Shown: positions 1-10,487 of the stretch, piece after piece | Layout of the letters: every line of letters begins with the position of its first letter | How positions within the stretch are numbered: position 1 is the first letter of the stretch | Assembly (NCBI GenBank): GCA_011316305.1 | Contig: SAUG01000090.1 | Location: forward strand, 1-64,000 | Length of the DNA: 64,000 nt | From: Rusavskia elegans | Taxonomy: Eukaryota; Ascomycota; Lecanoromycetes; Teloschistales; Teloschistaceae | Reading direction: 5' to 3' | Notes under the pieces: model-generated | Told to the model about the DNA's origin: nothing | What the model saw: the letters and a program-made list of their open reading frames with translations, nothing else | The model's database searches: none | Program-made: the position numbers and the translations under genes

Positions 1-35
<35 letters not shown>
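1..35. repeat. poly-G homopolymer at the window edge
   Basis: Thirty-five consecutive G residues open the window, followed by G/T-rich sequence up to about base 120. A run this long at an exact edge is more typical of a contig end or sequencing artefact than of biology. It is not a telomere repeat. The following 260 bases, up to the end of the tafazzin gene, hold no gene I can support. Confidence 0.8.
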
Positions 36-36
<1 letters not shown>

Positions 37-382
37 GGTGAGATAGGGTTGATTCTAGTGTTGATGTGATGGGGGGTTGATATGATGGGGTGGGATGGAT
101 TTTGATTGATAGATGGGGGTAACACAGGAATGACTGATATTGATATGAAACCAAAGACGGAGTTTTGAGGAAGTAAAGCGTCCGCGAAAGGTTCAGTTAT
201 TCAACAAACTTGACAAGTGAAAAGGATGGATAATACTGTGCAGTATTATTGTGAAAGAAGGAAGACTCGCTGATGTTGTTCTGGCATATGAGATCGATAT
301 CCCTAATGATGCCTCGATAGCCAAGCTTTGTTGGAGAAGAACGGTCTATGTACCAATACATGAAAGAGGGTTTCTCGATCGG

Positions 383-1709
383 TCAAGTCCTTCCGACCCA
401 ACTCCCATCCTCCATCTTCCCCTCCCTCTTTCCCCCTTCCTGTTTCCATGTCTCAACCAAACCCTGCTTCGGATCTTCATCGGCCAACCCCCTTTTCCTT
501 CTAACGGCCAACACCGCCTTACGGATCTGCCTCGTACATTCCTCCCTCAATGCCACCGCCTCCTTCCCATGTTTCAGCCCATCACTCAGCACGCCCATTG
601 CAAATCCCCTTCCTTCCTTCTTCTGGTCTTCTGCAACTAGTTCTTGCCATTGTCGTCTCAATTCGTTGAAAATGGTGCTTCCATCTCCCCCAACGTTTTC
701 TCCGAACCAGACGCCGCAACGTTTATTAATCCGCGGCACGAATCTCGGCCATTCGCGGGCTTCGTGCATGATCTGGTCGTTGCCTTCGAGCCACATGGGT
801 ATGATGTCTGGACATTCGTCTGGCTCGAGGATCAGGCGGGCGATACCCCATTTGAAGTAGCGCATCATTTTCTGCGGGTGTTGGTGCACGCGGCCTTCGG
901 GGAACACGTGAATCCAGGAGTACTGTCGGGTGTCGTAGGCTGAGGGAGCGGGGAAAGTATCGATGCCGTTGGTCGAGTAGGTGTATGTGTGGTTCGGTGA
1001 GGAAAAGGGGTCGGTGATGTCGGGCGAGGAAAGAGATTTATCGACGGGAGGTGCGGAGGTGGGAGATGAGTAGGGCGTGGTAAATGGAGGTTGAGACATC
1101 AAACGAACGGCTTCGGTCATAGTGGGTTGAAAGAGGCCACCGAGGGGAGAATGGCCAATGCGGTGGGTAGGGAGTGTCTGACCAAGGCTAAAGAGGGTGG
1201 AGAAGACCCTGTAGCAGCAGAAGCTTTTAAAAAAGGCCCGCATTTAAAAATGAATTTGATGGGACCAACTTGTTGGTAAAGCAGATGTCATGGGCAGCAA
1301 GTGCCCAACGGTGGTTGTTCGGGTCGAGCTGGTAGTTGAATGGTAGGACTCCCCATATGAAGGGATCATCCATACTGTCCGGTCAGCGTTCGGTACCATC
1401 TGCGATTGGTTAAGCGCGATACGTACGTACACACATATATGGTTGGAGACTGAACGTCACGGTCAGTAAATCGTCTTTGAGAATGTGACGGGTTGTGGAT
1501 TGACTACCGGTGATCAAGCCTCTCGTCCTCCGCTCAGGATCTTTTCTCCTGTCCAGGGTACGCAAGAACCTGTCAAGCCCATGGACCTCGGTACTGTTGG
1601 CCACATTCATGAATATCCTCGAATTGATCCCCACGAAGCCCATGAGGAGAGCCGAGCCAATGCGCCATGGGAGGCTAGGTTGTTGCGGCGGAGGAGGATT
1701 GGTATCCAT
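383..1709 (-). CDS. TAZ1: tafazzin-type phospholipid/lysophospholipid acyltransferase
   Basis: Mitochondrial transacylase that remodels cardiolipin acyl chains. Four exons on the minus strand: 1709-1508, 1449-1431, 1374-1270 and 1208-383, giving 383 residues. The introns are 58, 56 and 61 bp, all GT..AG. The N-terminal part reads PWRIGS then STEVHGLDRF and RRTRGLIT, as in fungal Taz1. The catalytic HX4D box (NHICVMDDP, His71-Asp76) is restored only by including a 19-nt microexon (1431-1449). The second acyltransferase block FPEGRVHQ is at about 211-218, followed by the family-specific stretch with GVWFGE. Every boundary keeps frame. The start ATG at 1709 precedes the conserved PWRIGS block. 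Its left neighbour is only the window edge, and NOSIP lies divergently 250 bp away. I am confident of family. The microexon is a prediction. Confidence 0.92.
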
Positions 1710-1962
1710 GACTGGCTGGTCGCCAGCTAGAGTGCAGTCGATGTCATGATAGCAACAGCGTGTTTCTCATCTTCTAAAACGTGGAGAAGTTTTGGAGAGG
1801 GTAAATCGTTGAGAAAAGTATATGGTGGTGAAGTAAAACACTAGAAAATAATTCTCCGCCACTTGCGGACTTCGCGGAACTTTCCCGCTCTGCTGCTACC
1901 AGCTCGTGTCGACCTCGACTCACTTTGATGCTTTGCAATTCTATGTGAGCTAGTCGCATCAA

Positions 1963-3238
1963 ATGTCTCACAGTACAGCCCTCTCCCATCTTCATTCTCT
2001 ATTCTGCCCCCAGGGCCCACTAACCTACTCGCCCAGGTAAGCGCAACACCTCCCTCGCCTTCTTCACCTCCCACGAACGCTCCCTCCTGAAAACAACCTG
2101 GGGTTCCCAATCCACCCGCCTGAACCGAGATTCCTTCCTCCCCTTCGCCAGCTGCATCCTCTGCTTGCAACCCTCCCGCGATCCCGTCGCATGCGCCTCC
2201 CACGGCGACATCTTCTGCCGCGAATGTATCGTCAGTAACCTTCTCGCTCAGAGGAAAGAGATCAAGCGGTTAGAGAAGGAGGACGAGCGGAGACGACGAG
2301 AGGATGAGGAAAATGAAATGGGGAGAGTGGAGGAGGAGAAGGAGAGAAGTGTCAGGGAATTCGAGGCCACGATGATGGGGCTGGAGGGATCCACGCATGC
2401 ATCGCAGAAGAAGAATAACACCACCAGTTCCACGGCGGATGATAGGCGAGATAGCGGAGGTCGAGGCACCAAGCGGAAATTCGAGTTGGACGAGGGGCAG
2501 ATGCTACAGAACAACAAGGATGAAAGAGCGAAAGCTCGAAAGGCCATCGATGAGGAGAAGGTACGCCATGTCCCACCCCAATCCCCCTTTTCCCCCTTTT
2601 CCATCAATATCGAAACTAACACCCTCGCCCCATAGTCCTCCAAAGCCACCCTCCCCTCCTTCTGGGTCCCCGCCCTCACCCCATCCACCTCCACCACGAC
2701 CCAAAAGCCCACTCCAACCCCCACAAAACTGCAACCCCTCTGCCCTGGCTCCTCCCCAACCTCAACCCACCCCCTGAGTCTAAAAACCCTCACTACAATC
2801 AACTTCTCCACCTCAGACACAAAACCAACCACCAGCACCACGGACACGGAAAACTCGAAACTCCAATGCCCCGCTTGCACCAAAACCCTAACCAACGCCT
2901 CAAAAGCCCTCCTCGCTATCCCTTGCGGGCATGTGCTCTGTAAACCCTGCGGGCTGAAATTCATGACGCCGAAACCTCCAGACCCACACTCATCCTCAGC
3001 CCCATCCGACGATACCACCGGCGACGACGAAAAAGCAACATGCTATGTCTGCGACAGAGATCTCACCCCTCCAAATCAGAAAAAGGGTAGTAAAAAAGAT
3101 CAAGATGACAAAAATGAGAAAGGCAGAGGGAAAGAGGAGAAGAGAGGAGGAGTAGTAGAACTACAAAGCGAAGGCACCGGTTTCGCTGGTGGAGGCAAGA
3201 ATATGGCCAAGAGAGAGGGCGTGGCTTTTCAATGCTGA
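1963..3238 (+). CDS. NOSIP: NOSIP-like RING/U-box protein
   Basis: Fungal member of the nitric-oxide-synthase-interacting-protein family, a nuclear split-RING protein implicated in ubiquitin ligation and spliceosome work in other eukaryotes. Three exons: 1963-1972 (only 10 nt, MSH plus one base), 2037-2560 and 2636-3238, giving 378 residues. The first intron (64 bp) has an actaac branch site and joins to SKRNTSLAFFTSHERS, the family start. The first half-RING shows CILCLQPSRDPV then a GDIFCREC block. The second, near residue 290, has CPAC, then CGHVLCKPCG and later CYVCDRDL. A charged coiled coil (RKEIKRLEKE onward) lies between them. The C-terminus carries the usual EGTGFAGGG motif. The very short first exon is known for this family in fungi, and I chose the start for that reason. 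Confidence 0.9.
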
Positions 3239-4073
3239 TTACCGTCTTATCAATAACACGCTCGGGTGATTTGTTTGCATGTGTAGATATGATATGATAC
3301 CCCATTGAGTTTACTTGTAATGCAAAATTTACTACCTGGCTATTTATAAGTCCCAGAATCCAAAATAATCAAAAACCAAAGGTAACCGAACTAACTCACT
3401 TGTTCCACCAATCTCCATCGCATTACAAATATACCGTCCTCGGTCTCCCTCACGAAACCACCCATCACCGCCCCCCTCCCCAGCCGTATCCGCGCCGCCG
3501 GACTAAAATGAAGAACAATTTTTTTACTCATCAATACCTCCCAATTATAGCCAGAGAATAAAAGATAAAAGATATTGTTCGTGGCAATGGATGTGAAAAT
3601 CTTTCCCCAACTGAGGTATTCGATATCGAAAGATGGTGTATTCGATGATGTCTTTATTATTCGCTTCTATCCAATTCCTTTTTCCTATTTCTCTATCCTA
3701 TCCTACCCCTCTATCCTATCCTATCCAATCCAATCCCATCCTATCCCTCTATCCAATCCAATCCCATCCCATCCAATCCAGTCCCATCCAATCCCATCCA
3801 ATCCAGTCCCACACACTCCACCCAACCCCACCACCCAAATCCCCAAAAAACCATCTACCCGGCAGTGAAACAACCCTACAAAACAACAACAAAGCATCAC
3901 CAAGCACGCAAACCCCAACGCTCAGAACCCGAAAACCTTATCCCCCTTTTCCATCCCCCCAACTCCCCCAAACCAAAAAAGGCTTAAGCCTTACCAATGT
4001 CAATATAAATACACATACACCGCAGCCCCAATCCGCATCCCCTCCCATCCAATACCTCGTCATACACATCCCC
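3239..4073. other. intergenic region between NOSIP and the C2H2 gene
   Basis: About 830 bp without a gene I can support. It holds the 3' flanks of two convergent genes, an A/T-rich stretch at 3300-3600 and the pyrimidine-rich repeat listed separately. Long open frames here follow the repeat's lack of stops. Confidence 0.6.
3690..3815 (+). repeat. pyrimidine-rich imperfect 5-bp tandem repeat
   Basis: The plus strand consists of TATCC, AATCC, CATCC and AGTCC units repeated over about 125 bp. The repeat is imperfect, and all units share the TCC core. Its complement gives an artificial Gly/Trp/Asp-rich open frame. It is probably a polymorphic minisatellite. Confidence 0.85.
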
Positions 4074-4691
4074 TCATCGCCAAAACCTCCACCCCTTGAG
4101 ACCCAACCATTCATCGCCATGCCGGCCACAGCGCATCGTTGTTGAGGTGCTCCGTTTTGGTTTTGGTTTTGATTTCTTGGGGCCCGTGACGGATGGCCAT
4201 TTGAAGGCCTTGGGAATGCTTGTTCGTGAGGAAGACGCTGATGAGGAAGTGGTAGTCGACGAGGAGGAGGAGGAGGTCGAGGAAGTTTTCATCGTCGGCG
4301 ATGATTTGTGCGCGCGACGGGGACAAGTGGGTACGGCCGGTAAGGATTCCGAGGACGAGGAAGTCGGGATGTGGTGCGGGCGCAGCGCGGGACGCGTTGG
4401 GTTTGGGTGCTCGAGATTGTGCATGGGTGGGAAAGGGTAGCTGTCTTTTTCTTGGGAGGGGTGGTAGGAGGCTGGACTTGGAGCGGTTGATGTGGGTAGG
4501 GATGGGAAGGTGGGGATTCGGACGTTCAAGGCTGTGATGGGGGAGTGGCCCACGCTGGAATGTTGGACTGCGTGATGGCGGTCGAGTTCGGAGATGTGGG
4601 CGAAGCGGCGGAGACAAGATTTGTAATGGCAATTGTAGGTTGGTGCTTGGGAAGGGAAAACGGAGAAGGGTGCGGAGAGGGGGGAGGACAT
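4074..4691 (-). CDS. small serine-rich protein with one C2H2 zinc finger
   Basis: Single open frame of 205 residues from ATG 4691. The longer frame upstream has no ATG. A C2H2-like element lies near the N-terminus: Cys21, Cys26, His39, His44 (C-x4-C-x12-H-x4-H), with the core CHYKSC and RRFAHISELDRHH. The rest is low-complexity: Pro-rich 50-110, then a long Ser/Thr tract around 150, then a basic segment with GPKKSKPKPKRS that could be a nuclear-localisation signal. This suggests a nuclear regulator or DNA-binding protein. That is inference from one finger only. No paralogue or partner is visible nearby. Confidence 0.6.
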   Translation of the reverse strand: MSSPLSAPFSVFPSQAPTYNCHYKSCLRRFAHISELDRHHAVQHSSVGHSPITALNVRIPTFPSLPTSTAPSPASYHPSQEKDSYPFPPMHNLEHPNPTRPALRPHHIPTSSSSESLPAVPTCPRRAHKSSPTMKTSSTSSSSSSTTTSSSASSSRTSIPKAFKWPSVTGPKKSKPKPKRSTSTTMRCGRHGDEWLGLKGWRFWR

Positions 4692-5953
4692 TCTTGTGGT
4701 TGGTGTCGGAGGCGGTGAGGGTACCGAGAAGGTATTACTGACGATTGTAAGAGTGAGTTTGAGACGATGGTCTGGTGCCTTCAAGACATGAAATGGTGTA
4801 AGGGAGGAAGGAAAGAGTGGCTAAAAGGAAGGGTATGACACAATTGCTGTGAGAGCACAGGTCGGAAGGGTGGGAAGGGAAAGGAAGAGACAATTAAAGA
4901 GATCAAATCGGGTGAGATGCTGCTTATCCCCGCGAGCAGAGAGTCCGATAGAGTCATCAAGCTGAAGCTGAAACGCAAGGTGAGCGTATAAAGCACCGGA
5001 ATGCAATGGGTATGCACGCATCATTGCCCAGAGTGGGAGATGCAGCATGCCACGTTGATGCGGCGTAAGCAGTAGGACCGTTTTGGTGGTACACCAACTG
5101 CGTGTTGAGCATGTGGCTACCAGGATCATGGTGGGATACTCAATCGACGCACTCGGCCTGGACCGAGAGTAGTGGATGGGTGCCAATGATGGCACGCCTT
5201 GCAAGGCGACACCTGTGAGATGAAACACCATCCTCGTGTTCTTGAGTGCGGTAGTAGTACGGAGTACAGTAAGATGGAGATGGAGAGTGGTCGACTTCAG
5301 CCGCGCCAGACCAGCAAAGCACCGCTGATTTGTTGTTCCCTCCCCCATGGGCTGTTGGGGGCTGAATGCACCTGCAGGGTATGTTGTACTAGCCTACCCC
5401 GATGATTCGGTGATGCAGGCGAAAAGGATTCGGAAATCGGAATGAAGAGGAGCAAGCTGCCTGCCGTGCTTTGTAAAAGTTCTTTATGGGTGCATGAGCG
5501 TCGAGCGTGGAAGGATGCCGCTGTCTGGTCGCTATGGTCCAGAGATAAGTAAGTACCTACCAACAAGTAAAATACAGTGACGAAGCACCGACCGCGTCAG
5601 TAAATGTTGCACCCACATCTGAACCTCCTTAGTGCGAGCGTTTGATATATACCATGTCGGATGAGACTGTCCGAGGACCATCAACAACCTAACAGGGGTA
5701 GTAGCAGAACGGTATACTATCCTATATCTTACTCACGATAATTCAAGTCGTGCTGATGGTGGATTGGTCCCCAATACGGATAATGATCGGAGGAAAGAAG
5801 ACAAAAGTGGAGAAATCTTTCCAGCCACGCCCACATGAGCTCCTCCAGAACGCCTGGGCACCACTCGCGACCAGGGGTATCTCAAATAAAACAAGCTCCA
5901 TCGCAAAATCCACACGAATCGCTACATGACAAATATGAAAAGAGTTGGGTGCT
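4692..5953. other. intergenic region with no supported gene
   Basis: About 1.25 kb. Several overlapping frames of 60-175 codons exist on both strands, but none has recognisable motifs or coherent splice partners. It probably holds the promoter and 5' leader of the C2H2 gene and the 3' flank of sconB. Confidence 0.5.
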
Positions 5954-8050
5954 TCAAAAGCTGTACATTCGTACCTCGCAGTCTTCACTGCCCGTACAGA
6001 TCTTGTTGTCGCTGAGCCCAATGCAGGTGACTGGCCCTGCATGGCCAGTGAATGTCCTTTCGTATCCCTTCTTGGGATCCCACACCTTGACCATCCGGTC
6101 CTCGGCCCCGCTGACGATCCGGAGCGTGTCAGCCGCGAGCGCCCACACGCCTTCGAGGTGTCCAAAGTATGTGTGCAAGCACCTGCCGTTGGCCGTGTCC
6201 CACAACCGGATGGTCGAGTCCAGTGCGCTGCTGAGCATATATCGCGGCGGCAAGTGCCGCTCATTGCACGTGAATCCTGGTCCAAAGCTATCCGGAAGAG
6301 GTGGCTCCGCCATCGTCTGCCTTGGTGCCGGTTGCGATTGGAAGCTGGCCGTCGATGAAGAGCCATCTTCCTCATCCGTCTCAAAGTCGAATTCCGCCGG
6401 CATCAGGAGCACTTGCTGCACCTGGCCCACGTGGCCCTCGAACGTTCGAATGCACTGTTTCGTGTCAAGATCCCACATCTTGACCGTACAATCATCCGAG
6501 GCAGATACCACCGTGCGGGACGCCGAATCTAGTCTCACCGCGTTCACCCAGTCGCCATGCCCACGGAGGAGGAATGTCGACTTGTCCTCGAAATTCCAGA
6601 TCTTGACAGTATTGTCCATGGAACCCGACGCGAGCAACGCCGAGTCGAAATGCAGTCCGATGACACCACCGCTGTGACCGGTGTAGGTGGACAAACAGTC
6701 TCCGGTATGCCAGTTCCACACCTTGATGGTGCGGTCGATGCTGCCGCTGATAAGCTTGGTCTCATCGAATTGGAGGCAACGAATGCCGCACTCGTGGCCT
6801 TTCAGCGTGCGAATCTCTTCGCATGTCTCCAGATTCCATATCTTGATGGTAGCGTCGTAGGATCCGGTAGCCAACACGTGGTCATCGAATTGTAAACACA
6901 TTACACCATTGGAGTGCCCGCGGAATATCTTGGTTGAGTATCTCCCATGCTTCCAATTGATGCCGATCTTGAAGCGATCCTTGTAAACTTCCTTCCAAGG
7001 CCGGCATTTCGGTTGGAAGTATGAGTCTTCCTCCACCGACTTGTAGACGGTCAGATGGCGATTAGATCGTCGGCGGCCATCGTTGGCTGACAAAGGAGCT
7101 GCCTTCGCGACGGCAAGAATATCCTCGCCCGATTCGGCCAAAGCCTCTGGGCATGGCGTGATGTTGGGAGACCATTCATTGAGACCTCTGCCTGTTGCCC
7201 GTAGCTGTAGTTCTCTTTTCGAGGCTCTCAGCCTTTTCCTTTCGAGCAGCGGAAGCCCCCACCCGCACTTGGTGCACTTTCGATCGATGTGTTGTTCACA
7301 CATCTTATGCCAGACAAAGTCATCATCCGCCAATGTTCTCCATCTCTGACTGACCTGAGCCGCCTTGCAAAGTGACGTCGTGTCCAGATAACAAAGGACC
7401 TTCAACGAGAGCTCGGTAGGCAGAGCGGTAAGAAAGTCGATTCGAATGAGCTCTCTGATGTTGCATGCGAGGTAGGACAATTGCGGAAAGCAGCATTGGG
7501 TCAGGATGCCTTGCAGCATGAGGTTGCGATGTGCGGCAGGTGCGGCCGAGAACAAAGACCAGACGTGGGTTATGGCTTGCTGATCGGCTTGAGATAGATC
7601 TTCGAGCTCCTGTTTCTCGTCAGTCGATATACAGTCAATTGCAGTATCGACAAGACTAACATGCTGGAGTTGATCCATGGAAGGTTCGTCAGCCTGCCGT
7701 CGGCATTTCATGTCAGGCCGGTGCCTGTAGCAGTACTTGGTATTTGGATTCGTAGCAGCAGGGCTGCCTGCAGCTGGTGGTCTTCCTAGATGGGCATACT
7801 CATTGGGTATGTGCTTGGCGAGGAAGGGGGCAACTGTCTGGCCAGCTAATCTTGAGTTTGCTGAGGTGGAGAAGTTGGCGCCATCACCGAAGTTCATTTT
7901 CGCGGTAGCCGTTGAAGACATTCGCAGATGCTCGCCTCCATAGTGAGCGTGTTGATGAGGAAATGTGAAAGGAGGAGATCGCTCGTTCCGACCGAGGGAT
8001 AGTCGTCTCTTCTTAGCAGGACTCTCGGTGGGATCCATGCTGTGGTGCAT
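5954..8050 (-). CDS. sconB: F-box/WD40 sulfur controller, SCF ubiquitin-ligase subunit
   Basis: Orthologue of Aspergillus SconB, Neurospora SCON-2 and yeast Met30, the substrate adaptor of an SCF E3 ligase that represses sulfur-assimilation genes by acting on the MetR/Cys3 bZIP factor. Intronless frame of 698 residues, starting MHHSMDP. A second ATG four codons on is possible. Conserved N-terminal block [13 protein letters not shown] at about 104-116. F-box at about 205-252 ([16 protein letters not shown]). Seven WD40 repeats from about 373 to the end ([71 protein letters not shown]), with an acidic insert ([11 protein letters not shown]) inside the fifth. It ends in [12 protein letters not shown], the typical SconB tail. 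It is divergent from atg17. Confidence 0.96.
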   Translation of the reverse strand: MHHSMDPTESPAKKRRLSLGRNERSPPFTFPHQHAHYGGEHLRMSSTATAKMNFGDGANFSTSANSRLAGQTVAPFLAKHIPNEYAHLGRPPAAGSPAATNPNTKYCYRHRPDMKCRRQADEPSMDQLQHVSLVDTAIDCISTDEKQELEDLSQADQQAITHVWSLFSAAPAAHRNLMLQGILTQCCFPQLSYLACNIRELIRIDFLTALPTELSLKVLCYLDTTSLCKAAQVSQRWRTLADDDFVWHKMCEQHIDRKCTKCGWGLPLLERKRLRASKRELQLRATGRGLNEWSPNITPCPEALAESGEDILAVAKAAPLSANDGRRRSNRHLTVYKSVEEDSYFQPKCRPWKEVYKDRFKIGINWKHGRYSTKIFRGHSNGVMCLQFDDHVLATGSYDATIKIWNLETCEEIRTLKGHECGIRCLQFDETKLISGSIDRTIKVWNWHTGDCLSTYTGHSGGVIGLHFDSALLASGSMDNTVKIWNFEDKSTFLLRGHGDWVNAVRLDSASRTVVSASDDCTVKMWDLDTKQCIRTFEGHVGQVQQVLLMPAEFDFETDEEDGSSSTASFQSQPAPRQTMAEPPLPDSFGPGFTCNERHLPPRYMLSSALDSTIRLWDTANGRCLHTYFGHLEGVWALAADTLRIVSGAEDRMVKVWDPKKGYERTFTGHAGPVTCIGLSDNKICTGSEDCEVRMYSF

Positions 8051-8635
8051 ATCAAGATTGGAGACGTGTGTCTAGGAAGACATCAAGGTCCATCGGCGAT
8101 ATATGTGGCCAAAACGGAGCATTGAGAATTCTCCGACCGAAGTGGAAATGGGGGCACGGTATGCAAGGCGCAGATTCGCAATCGATGGCGTGCTGGTGTA
8201 TCAGATCCTGTGTCCAGTGCGGTGAGTCCTTTGAAGACGATGTAATGTACTATGACATATTATCATTCCTTTCCCAGTGAACAGAACAGAGATTATGAGA
8301 CGGTGGACTGCGATAAGCAGAGTCGTGTGCGTCCATGTTGGGATGAAGGAGTCCGATCTGGGAGTGAAGTACCGCTAGATTGCCAAGCTCGCCAAGCCGC
8401 TAAAGATAACTAGACCCGATCGCAGAAGCTCGGCAGCGGAATTTCTCCGATACGGATACACCGACAAGCCTCGACAGCGAAGACCGCTACGAAGTGCTGT
8501 CTCCAGTATGCGTGCAGAGGTGACAAGGCAGATTTCAACTGCCATGCGATACTTTTCCACTGGATAGTACGGACATATTCTACCACCATAGAGCCACAAC
8601 GAAGATCAATTTTGACAGGTACATTTCAGCTTCCC
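8051..8635. promoter_or_regulatory. shared divergent promoter region of sconB and atg17
   Basis: 585 bp separate the two start codons. No other coding frame is convincing here, so both promoters and 5' leaders must lie in this interval. I could not single out a specific factor-binding site with confidence. Confidence 0.55.
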
Positions 8636-10093
8636 ATGGTTTCCTCGAATTCTTCAGTATCCATCCGGGAAGCATCGCCTGCCCCGAGCTCTTTAGATAC
8701 ATTGGTGTCACATCTGGTAGCCTCCAAACGTTCTCTATCTTCCATAGAGCATGTATGGCGAGCCAACGAGATCGTCACCTCCACTCGGCTCCATCTCGAG
8801 ACCTCCGTCATCACCTCCGCTCGCACTTCCTTTCTTCGAGCCGGTATCACCACACAACTGCACACTCTACATGGCGTACATGCCCACAGCAAGGCCATAG
8901 AAGCAGAAGGTGCCGAGGAGTATGGAGAGGTCCTAAGAACCCTCGATGAAGCCGACAAGCGGCTGAGGCGCACATTGGAAAGCTTGAGGACTACAATAAT
9001 CGAGCATGCTCTGAGGCCAGAATCCGATCAAAGGAAGAATTTATTGGACTTTGTGGATGAAGGAGGGGTCGACAAGCTGCTGGCCGCTGTCGAACACTCG
9101 GCCAATGCAGCCAAAGAGGCACACTCGGAATTGGTCCAAACGAATCTTGGGTTCTACAGCGACTTGGCACAGATTCAGAACATCGTTGGTGGCCCAGGAG
9201 TATCTTTGAACCAACCAGCAAGTAAGCGGTCAGCTGGAAGCTTTCACTCCGACACAACGCCGGGATCGCCAATACCGGACATATTACAATCAATGGAGGA
9301 CCGCGCTAAAGACATGGCGGACAACTTGGAATCGCTCGTCAAGCACTTTGATCTCTGCGTGACGGCTATCAAGCATACCGAGGGCGGTGGAGATGCCGCG
9401 CAGCGACTCACGGATGATCTCCCAGAAGGCATGGCCGTGGGACAAGAGATCGCCAGCGCCCCACCCGAGCCGATCACCGACCTGGAACGGGAAGAGATGC
9501 TGGAAGTGCTAGCAAACGATGCTGATCAAGTTGAAGAGGTCCTGACGGAAATCCGTGATCACATCAGTGAGATGGAAGGCCTTCTTGAGAACACCACTGC
9601 CTATATCGCGCACCTCGACGAAGAACACTCCAGCGTCCTCCAAGCATTCCGACAGTTAGAATCCTTGGAGGCTCGATTGCATGCGTTTTTTGCTCAAAGT
9701 CAAGTGTTTGTCATGAGATGGGATGATGAAAAGGGCAAGATCAACGAGCGGATGAACGAGCTCGAAAGCCTCGGGGATTTCTACTCGGGCTATCTGAGCG
9801 CATACGACAATCTGCTGGTGGAAATTGGCCGGCGTCAATTCATGGAGCAACAGATGGAAAGGGTACTGCAGGATGCAATGCGGAAGCTCGATACCTTGCA
9901 TGAGGAGGATAGCATGAAGAGAGAGGCGTTCAAGACCGCCTACGGAGACTTCCTGCCCGTGGACATATGGCCTGGTCTCATCAACCCTCCTTTGCGTTTC
10001 GAGACAGCCCAAGTCAATGGTACGGAGAAGGTTCCTGATATCTCCAAGTCTGTCATACAGCGGGCAATCCACCGGGTGGAAGGCAAAACATGA
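8636..10093 (+). CDS. atg17: autophagy scaffold protein Atg17
   Basis: Scaffold of the Atg1 kinase complex that organises the pre-autophagosomal structure. Intronless, 485 residues from ATG 8636. The open frame extends eight codons further upstream only with a non-ATG start. Almost wholly helical. Recognisable Atg17 blocks are SLDTLVSHLVASKRSLSSI near the N-terminus, LLDFVDEGGVDKLL at about 140-155 and a Ser-rich loop around 200. Two long coiled-coil segments follow (DLEREEMLEVLANDADQVEEV, and the region with AFRQLESLEARLHAFF). The C-terminal LPVDIWPGLINPPLRFE motif matches the conserved Atg17 tail. Length fits fungal orthologues. It is the divergent neighbour of sconB. Confidence 0.9.
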   Translation: MVSSNSSVSIREASPAPSSLDTLVSHLVASKRSLSSIEHVWRANEIVTSTRLHLETSVITSARTSFLRAGITTQLHTLHGVHAHSKAIEAEGAEEYGEVLRTLDEADKRLRRTLESLRTTIIEHALRPESDQRKNLLDFVDEGGVDKLLAAVEHSANAAKEAHSELVQTNLGFYSDLAQIQNIVGGPGVSLNQPASKRSAGSFHSDTTPGSPIPDILQSMEDRAKDMADNLESLVKHFDLCVTAIKHTEGGGDAAQRLTDDLPEGMAVGQEIASAPPEPITDLEREEMLEVLANDADQVEEVLTEIRDHISEMEGLLENTTAYIAHLDEEHSSVLQAFRQLESLEARLHAFFAQSQVFVMRWDDEKGKINERMNELESLGDFYSGYLSAYDNLLVEIGRRQFMEQQMERVLQDAMRKLDTLHEEDSMKREAFKTAYGDFLPVDIWPGLINPPLRFETAQVNGTEKVPDISKSVIQRAIHRVEGKT

Positions 10094-10487
10094 TAGAAAT
10101 ACACAATTACAGCCCAGAGAAACATAGGAGTGGTAAGTTTGAATCACATCTCCTATCCCGTTGGATGTCTAAAATACCCTTACTACGTCATGGCCAATTG
10201 CAAAAATCTCGTGCATGAGACGGCGTGTCTGTCACCAGGAATCTTCTCCACTTTCCACGACGAATCAATGCTGCATCCCACGCAACAGTGGAAGCCAGTG
10301 CTAGCCTTATCTAGCGTCTGCAGCATGATGAAATTTCGTGAGGTCTTCCCTGCGCACCATCACATCTGTGAATATGTCAAGTGCAACAGTTCAACTCTCG
10401 CATCCCTCCTCCAGTTGCCCCTAAAGAAGTCTTGACGACAACAGCACAACAAACTTCAGGGACTTTACCTGCTTTGCAAAGAAGGAG
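10094..10487. other. intergenic region, atg17 to MFS gene
   Basis: 394 bp between two same-strand genes. It holds the 3' flank of atg17 and the promoter of the permease. I see no further gene. Confidence 0.6.

Noticed and set aside
2248..3018. 256-codon minus frame
   Set aside because: Antisense shadow of the NOSIP exons; composition Val/Gly/Ser-rich with no motif.
5835..6677. 280-codon plus frame
   Set aside because: Antisense shadow of the sconB WD40 region.
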